The notes below the pieces were generated by a model. That model ran no database searches and had not been told where the DNA came from. It was given only the letters and a program-made list of their open reading frames with translations. 9,554 nucleotides of DNA, from positions 1 to 9,554 of the forward strand of contig JAEXGX010000232.1 in NCBI GenBank assembly GCA_023450535.1, read 5' to 3'. Position numbers and translations under genes: made by a program. This DNA comes from Pseudomonadota bacterium. GTDB lineage: Bacteria > Desulfobacterota > Desulfovibrionia > Desulfovibrionales > Desulfovibrionaceae. This document shows positions 5,484 through 9,554 of this stretch, piece by piece; position 1 is the first letter of the stretch, and each line of letters starts with the position of its first letter.

Positions 5484-7436
5484 ATGAATATTGCACACAA
5501 AATAATCAAAGCTCATCTTATGCAGGGGGAAATGACGCCCGGCAGTGAAGTCGGGCTCCGCATGGATCAGACCCTCACCCAGGATGCGACGGGCACCATG
5601 GCGTGGCTCCAGTTTGAAGCATTGGGCATGCCTCGGGTAAAAACGGAACTCTCTGTCAGTTATGTGGATCACAATACCCTGCAAATGGGGTTCCGCAATC
5701 CGGACGATCATCGTTTTCTGCGTACGATCGCCGGGGCATTCGGGGCGGTGTATTACCCCCCCGGCGCGGGCATCTGCCACCAGTTGCATCTGGAGAATTT
5801 CGCACGTCCGGGCAAAACCCTGATCGGATCGGACAGCCATACTCCCAATGCTGGCGGCATGGGGTGTCTCGCTATTGGTGCGGGAGGCCTTTCCGTGGCT
5901 CTGGCCATGGCGGGAGAACCGTATTTCATTCCTATGCCTAAAGTTGTGAGGGTGTTTCTGCGCGGGAGCCTCAGTGGCTGGGCGCAAGCCAAAGATGTTA
6001 TCCTGCACCTGCTCGGGGTGTTGTCCGTCAAGGGCGGGGTGGGTAGAATTTTTGAATACGCGGGACCTGGTGTTGCCACTCTGTCCGTACCGGAGCGGGC
6101 GACAATCACGAATATGGGTGCGGAACTCGGCGCGACGGCGTCGATCTTTCCGTCCGACGAGCGCACGCGTGACTTCTTGCGTAGCATGGGCCGCGAGGCT
6201 GACTGGTGCGAACTGTCAGCCGATGAAGGCGCAACGTACGACGAAGAACTGGAAATCGACCTGTCAACTCTGACTCCCCTGGTCGCCTGCCCGCACATGC
6301 CGGACAGGGTCGTAAGCGTGGCGGAACTGGCGGCGTCTTTGTCAGATATGCATGTCGATCAGGTTGCTGTCGGCTCCTGCACCAATTCCTCCTACGCTGA
6401 TCTGCGTCTCTTTGCCGATGTCCTTAAAGGCCGTAAGGTAAACGAGTCGACCGACTGTTGTGTATCTCCCGGATCGCGTCAGGTGCTCGGCATGCTGGCG
6501 GAAGACGGTTCGCTTATGCAACTGCTGGGTGCTGGCGCGCGCGTGCTGGAGTGCTCGTGCGGACCGTGCATTGGCATGGGCAGTTCGCCTGTGAGCGGCG
6601 GAGTTTCCGTGCGCACGTTCAATCGAAATTTCGAGGGCAGGAGCGGCACCCGTGACGCTCAGGTATATCTGGCAAGCCCTGCAGTGGCAGCCCAGTGTGC
6701 GCTGGCGGGGCGTTTCACTGATCCCGCGACGTGGGGAGACGCTCCCGCAAGGGTTCCGTTTCCTACGCAACTGCCTGACAGCCGCAAGCATTTTATTTTT
6801 CCTTCAGAGGAGGGGGCGGACTGTCCGGAAATTGTGCGTGGCCCGAACATTGTGGCCTTGGAACACTTTGCGCCGCTTTGTGCCGCCCTGGAGGGCGAAG
6901 TGGTGCTCAAGGTTGGCGACGGCATTACGACAGATCATATCATGCCCGCCGGAGCGGAAATTACCGCATTACGTTCCAATGTGCCCGCCATTTCCCAATA
7001 TGTCTTCAGCCGGGTGGATGCTGAATTTGTCCGGCGCGCGGAAACCGCGCGAAACGCGGGCAAAGGCGGCGTCATCATCGCCGGGGAAAATTATGGACAA
7101 GGCTCCAGCCGCGAGCATGCAGCTCTCGGGCCTCGGCATCTCGGCATCCGGGCTGTGCTTGCCAAATCTTTCGCACGTATCCATAGGGCGAATCTGATCA
7201 ACTTCGGCATCCTTCCTTTGACGTTTGTCAGTTCCGCCGATTACGATATGTTGAACCTGGGTGAGATTTTGCAATTTTCCTTTGCGGAGCTCGTCCCCGG
7301 CGGGGAACTGGATGTCGTTGCGGGGAGTGTGACGGTGCGCATGCGTAATGATTTGTCTTCCGCCGAACTGGAAACTATCCGGTCTGGCGGATTGTTAAAC
7401 AAGGTACGCGCCGGCGGGCAGAATTCCCGAGCTTGA
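5484..7436 (+). CDS. acn: aconitate hydratase, short Aquifex-type
   Basis: Aconitase interconverts citrate and isocitrate through cis-aconitate using a [4Fe-4S] cluster; in anaerobes it feeds 2-oxoglutarate and glutamate synthesis. The 650-residue product carries the cluster cysteines C299 (GSCTNSSYADLR) and C359/C362 (ECSCGPCIGMG). It also has DSHTPNAGGMG (117-127), RNFEGRSG (381-388), TDHIMPAG (483-490) and the swivel-domain signature AGENYGQGSSREHAALGPRH, whose SSRE (541-544) binds substrate. It is much shorter than E. coli AcnA (about 890) and has the domain order of the mitochondrial-like short group, including the family modelled as 'aconitate hydratase, putative, Aquifex type'. The start is ATG 5484 with AAAGG (5471-5475) eight bases before it; in-frame codons from 5373 give an unrelated Arg-rich extension. 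A terminator-like hairpin lies just upstream. Isopropylmalate dehydratase is unlikely because both domains are in one chain and the motifs fit aconitase better. Confidence 0.93.
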   Translation: MNIAHKIIKAHLMQGEMTPGSEVGLRMDQTLTQDATGTMAWLQFEALGMPRVKTELSVSYVDHNTLQMGFRNPDDHRFLRTIAGAFGAVYYPPGAGICHQLHLENFARPGKTLIGSDSHTPNAGGMGCLAIGAGGLSVALAMAGEPYFIPMPKVVRVFLRGSLSGWAQAKDVILHLLGVLSVKGGVGRIFEYAGPGVATLSVPERATITNMGAELGATASIFPSDERTRDFLRSMGREADWCELSADEGATYDEELEIDLSTLTPLVACPHMPDRVVSVAELAASLSDMHVDQVAVGSCTNSSYADLRLFADVLKGRKVNESTDCCVSPGSRQVLGMLAEDGSLMQLLGAGARVLECSCGPCIGMGSSPVSGGVSVRTFNRNFEGRSGTRDAQVYLASPAVAAQCALAGRFTDPATWGDAPARVPFPTQLPDSRKHFIFPSEEGADCPEIVRGPNIVALEHFAPLCAALEGEVVLKVGDGITTDHIMPAGAEITALRSNVPAISQYVFSRVDAEFVRRAETARNAGKGGVIIAGENYGQGSSREHAALGPRHLGIRAVLAKSFARIHRANLINFGILPLTFVSSADYDMLNLGEILQFSFAELVPGGELDVVAGSVTVRMRNDLSSAELETIRSGGLLNKVRAGGQNSRA

Positions 7437-7453
7437 GACTTCGCCCGTTTTAT

Positions 7454-7526
7454 TTTGCCGGGCGGGACTTGCAGCAGACAGTAAAAGCGACAATTTTCCT
7501 GGTCTTTCCGCCCGGCGAACTTTTTT
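7454..7526 (+). terminator. intrinsic terminator after aconitase, with an alternative upstream pairing
   Basis: GCCGGGCGG (7457-7465) pairs perfectly with CCGCCCGGC (7508-7516); flanking A-T and G-U pairs extend it to about 14 pairs (7454-7467 with 7506-7519). A run of six T follows (7521-7526). The loop is unusually long, 38 bases (7468-7505). CGCCCG (7442-7447), right after the aconitase stop, can instead pair with CGGGCG (7459-7464) and would break the terminator stem. It most likely ends the aconitase transcript. Confidence 0.65.
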
Positions 7527-7579
7527 GGTAATGAGCCGCTGGCGGCAAAAATTCCGTAAATGCGGGGTTTGTTATTACT

Positions 7580-7604
7580 CTGACCGGCTGCTGGAGCCGG
7601 TCGG
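7580..7604 (+). promoter_or_regulatory. stable stem-loop in the ppiD 5' leader
   Basis: GACCGGCT (7582-7589), loop GCTGG, AGCCGGTC (7595-7602) is a perfect eight-pair stem, extended by a T-G wobble and a C-G pair to 7580-7604. No T run follows on either strand, so it is not a terminator. It lies 26 bases before the ppiD ATG and leaves the GGGAG ribosome site (7621-7625) free. It could stabilise the mRNA or serve as a protein-binding dyad. No convincing -35/-10 pair is visible between 7527 and 7580. Confidence 0.45.
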
Positions 7605-7630
7605 TAAACATACCATTCAAGGGAGTAACC

Positions 7631-9535
7631 ATGCTTGACGGCATCCGCGCCAACGCCCAGTCTTGGGGAGTCAAACTGGCGTTCGGCATTATCATCATCG
7701 TCTTCGTGTTCTGGGGCATTGGCTCCTATACCGGCCCCAAGGGCTATGTCGCCACCGTCAATGACATGCACATTACGGAAATCGAGTTTCAGAAAGTCTA
7801 TGGCACAATGGAGCAGAATCTGCGGGCAAGTTATCCTGATCTTACCCCCGAGCTGCTCAAGGGGCTTCAGCTTGAACAGCAGGTGCTTCAGCGGCTGGTC
7901 ATGAAAAAGCTGCTGGAGTCCGAAGCCGAACGCATCGGCTTGGAAATCAGTCCGTATGAATTACGCCTTGCCGTACAGGACATGCCGTATTTTCTTAATA
8001 AGGACGGCAAGTTCGACAAGGATGAATACTTGCGGGTACTCAAGACTTCGGGCCTGACCCCGGCCCAGTTCGAGTCTGGGCTTCGGGAAGATATGCTTCC
8101 GGAAAAACTGCAAAAACTGTTGACAGCCGGAGCATGGGGTTCTCCTGAAGAAGCACGTTTGCGCTATATGTATGAACGGCAGAAGCGTAGTGTGGATTAT
8201 ATCCTGTTCCCACTCGCAGACTATAGCGCCGCATCCGCTCCTTCGGATGCGGAAATACAGACGGCGTATGAGGCAAGAGCAGCCCAGTACGCTTTGCCCG
8301 CCCGGGTCAAACTGGAATATGTTCTGCTCGATCCGGAAAAAATGGCTGATCCCTCCGCTATCAGTGAAGAGGCTCTTTCTACTGCCTATGAGACGCGCAA
8401 GGCTCAATTTGCCGATCCGGAAAAAGTGCATGCCCGGCATATTCTGATCCGGGTTGGCGAAGATGCTCCAGAAGCGGAAGTAAAAAAGGCTGAGGAGAGC
8501 GTCAGAGATATCGCGGCGAAAATACGCGGAGGCGAAGATTTCATCGAGGCGGCGAAAAAATATGGACAGGATCCCAGCGCCGCACAAGGTGGAGATCTTG
8601 GCTTCTTTACGCGCGAACAGATGGTCAAACCCTTTGCCGATGCAGCCTTCAGCCTTGCCGCAGGGGAGCTTTCCGAACCGGTGCGCACGCAGTTCGGCTT
8701 CCATTTAATCAAGGTGGAGGAGAAGCAGGCTGCCAAGCAACGGACACTGGACGAGGTAAAGGATGAACTTCGCGTCGCTTTGGCTGTGGAAGCCGCGACC
8801 GAAGCATTGCAGGCAAAAACGGACGCCGTTCTCGCTGCTGCTCTAAGTAACGGAGACATGAGCGCTGCCGCCGGCCGGGCCGGGCTTCAGGCAGCGGAAA
8901 CCGCTCTGGAAAGCGCTGAGGCTCTGGCGCAGGAACTCGGATTGCGCTCCATTGATGTGCAGGCTGTCATGAATACCCCGGCCGGCACGGTGGTGGATTC
9001 CTCTTTTGCCACGCAGAAGGGTATGCTGGTGATCCGCGTAGCTGAATCTGTCCCCGCCATGACCAGACCTCTGGAAGAGGTCCGGGACGAAATCGTGGCC
9101 GAACTGACTCGTGAAAAAGCGATGCAGGCCGCCATGAACGCCGCCCGGGCAGAAGGTGTGAAAGGGGTGGACTCTATAGCGCCGGAACGCGTAAAGCGCT
9201 CGGAATTCTTCGGACGGGACGGCAATGTCCCTGACCTCGGTTTCAACATGGACATGGCTCGGGCCGTGTTTGCCGATGACGGAAAAAATGCGGTCAGCGA
9301 CGCCAAGTGGGGGAGTGAACCTTGGCGCATGAACGAGGGGGCCGTACTGGTGCGCCTTGCGGCCATTGAGGAGCCTTCGGCTGAAGACTGGAAGAGTGCC
9401 GAACCTCTCTTTCTGAGTCAGCTTGACAGCAGCCGGGCTTCCGTGCTGTTCCAGAATTTTGTTGCATTACTGTATGGTAAGGCTGATATTCGTATCCTCA
9501 ACCCCGCCCTCATCCAGCAGGTAACCGTCGAATAG
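7631..9535 (+). CDS. ppiD: PpiD-type membrane-anchored peptidyl-prolyl isomerase/chaperone (SurA N-terminal and parvulin domains)
   Basis: PpiD-like proteins are held in the inner membrane by one N-terminal helix and help newly exported proteins fold in the periplasm near the Sec translocon. The 634-residue product starts MLDGIRANAQSWGVK, a short basic cytoplasmic end, followed by the membrane helix at about 16-31. A SurA-like chaperone region (about 36-190) contains LEQQVLQRLVMKKLLESEAE and repeated FDKDEYLRVLK-type helices. A parvulin domain spans about 265-365, with VHARHILIRV, GGDLGFF and FGFHLIKVEE. A second Ala/Glu-rich helical region follows to the C-terminus. The parvulin motifs are well kept, so isomerase activity is plausible, although the E. 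coli PpiD parvulin domain is reported inactive. Length is close to E. coli PpiD (623). The start ATG has GGGAG (7621-7625) five bases before it. It follows the aconitase terminator and a leader stem-loop, so it probably forms its own unit. Only 19 non-coding bases remain after it. Confidence 0.93.
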   Translation: MLDGIRANAQSWGVKLAFGIIIIVFVFWGIGSYTGPKGYVATVNDMHITEIEFQKVYGTMEQNLRASYPDLTPELLKGLQLEQQVLQRLVMKKLLESEAERIGLEISPYELRLAVQDMPYFLNKDGKFDKDEYLRVLKTSGLTPAQFESGLREDMLPEKLQKLLTAGAWGSPEEARLRYMYERQKRSVDYILFPLADYSAASAPSDAEIQTAYEARAAQYALPARVKLEYVLLDPEKMADPSAISEEALSTAYETRKAQFADPEKVHARHILIRVGEDAPEAEVKKAEESVRDIAAKIRGGEDFIEAAKKYGQDPSAAQGGDLGFFTREQMVKPFADAAFSLAAGELSEPVRTQFGFHLIKVEEKQAAKQRTLDEVKDELRVALAVEAATEALQAKTDAVLAAALSNGDMSAAAGRAGLQAAETALESAEALAQELGLRSIDVQAVMNTPAGTVVDSSFATQKGMLVIRVAESVPAMTRPLEEVRDEIVAELTREKAMQAAMNAARAEGVKGVDSIAPERVKRSEFFGRDGNVPDLGFNMDMARAVFADDGKNAVSDAKWGSEPWRMNEGAVLVRLAAIEEPSAEDWKSAEPLFLSQLDSSRASVLFQNFVALLYGKADIRILNPALIQQVTVE

Positions 9536-9554
9536 AGCGGAGCAAATCTAGTGC

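Noticed and set aside
7531..7638. A 35-codon ORF starting MSRWRQKFRKCGVCYY that overlaps the ppiD start.
   Set aside because: It has no ribosome site, runs through the leader stem-loop, and has no recognisable character beyond one CxxC.

Overview
The window is about 9.5 kb of moderately GC-rich, gene-dense bacterial DNA. It looks like the chromosome of an anaerobic Desulfovibrio-like organism (Desulfovibrionaceae). The grounds are an Aquifex-type short aconitase, a PpiD-like chaperone with the N-terminus typical of delta-proteobacterial members, a 2-selenouridine tRNA synthase, a YdjM-type hydrolase beginning MPTIFSHPAP, and an N-terminally cut biotin-attachment-like protein of a kind I associate with this family. 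There is no insertion sequence, phage gene, CRISPR array, rRNA or tRNA. This reads as ordinary core chromosome, and the interest lies in regulation and in one divergent domain.

Layout. 1-582: C-terminal part of a biotin/lipoyl-like domain protein that enters from the left edge. 645-1004: small helical hypothetical protein. 1116-1634: ssb, closed by a strong intrinsic terminator. 1863-2408: YdjM-type membrane metal-dependent hydrolase, overlapped at its end by an unlisted 25-residue membrane-peptide ORF (2401-2478). 2489-3616, minus strand: mnmH/selU, convergent with the hydrolase pair and with no room for a separate terminator. 3765-5285: sigma-54 activator of NtrC architecture, divergent from mnmH, whose receiver domain has lost the phosphorylation chemistry. 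5484-7436: aconitase, preceded by a terminator-like hairpin 16 bases before its start codon. 7631-9535: PpiD-type parvulin chaperone, separated from aconitase by a second terminator and led by a stable 5'-leader stem-loop.

How the genes relate. The set does not form one pathway: DNA replication and repair (ssb), tRNA wobble modification (mnmH), central carbon metabolism (aconitase) and envelope folding (ppiD) are each apparently transcribed from their own units. The points worth following are: (1) mnmH has a good promoter whose predicted +1 falls exactly on its ATG and has no Shine-Dalgarno, so its mRNA may be leaderless; (2) the aconitase leader contains an apparent intrinsic terminator with competing pairing partners, suggesting attenuation; (3) the sigma-54 activator has kept every ATPase motif but lost the acidic pocket, phospho-acceptor Asp and conserved Lys; (4) the 25-codon membrane peptide has a strong ribosome site. 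No wholly new multi-gene system is visible.
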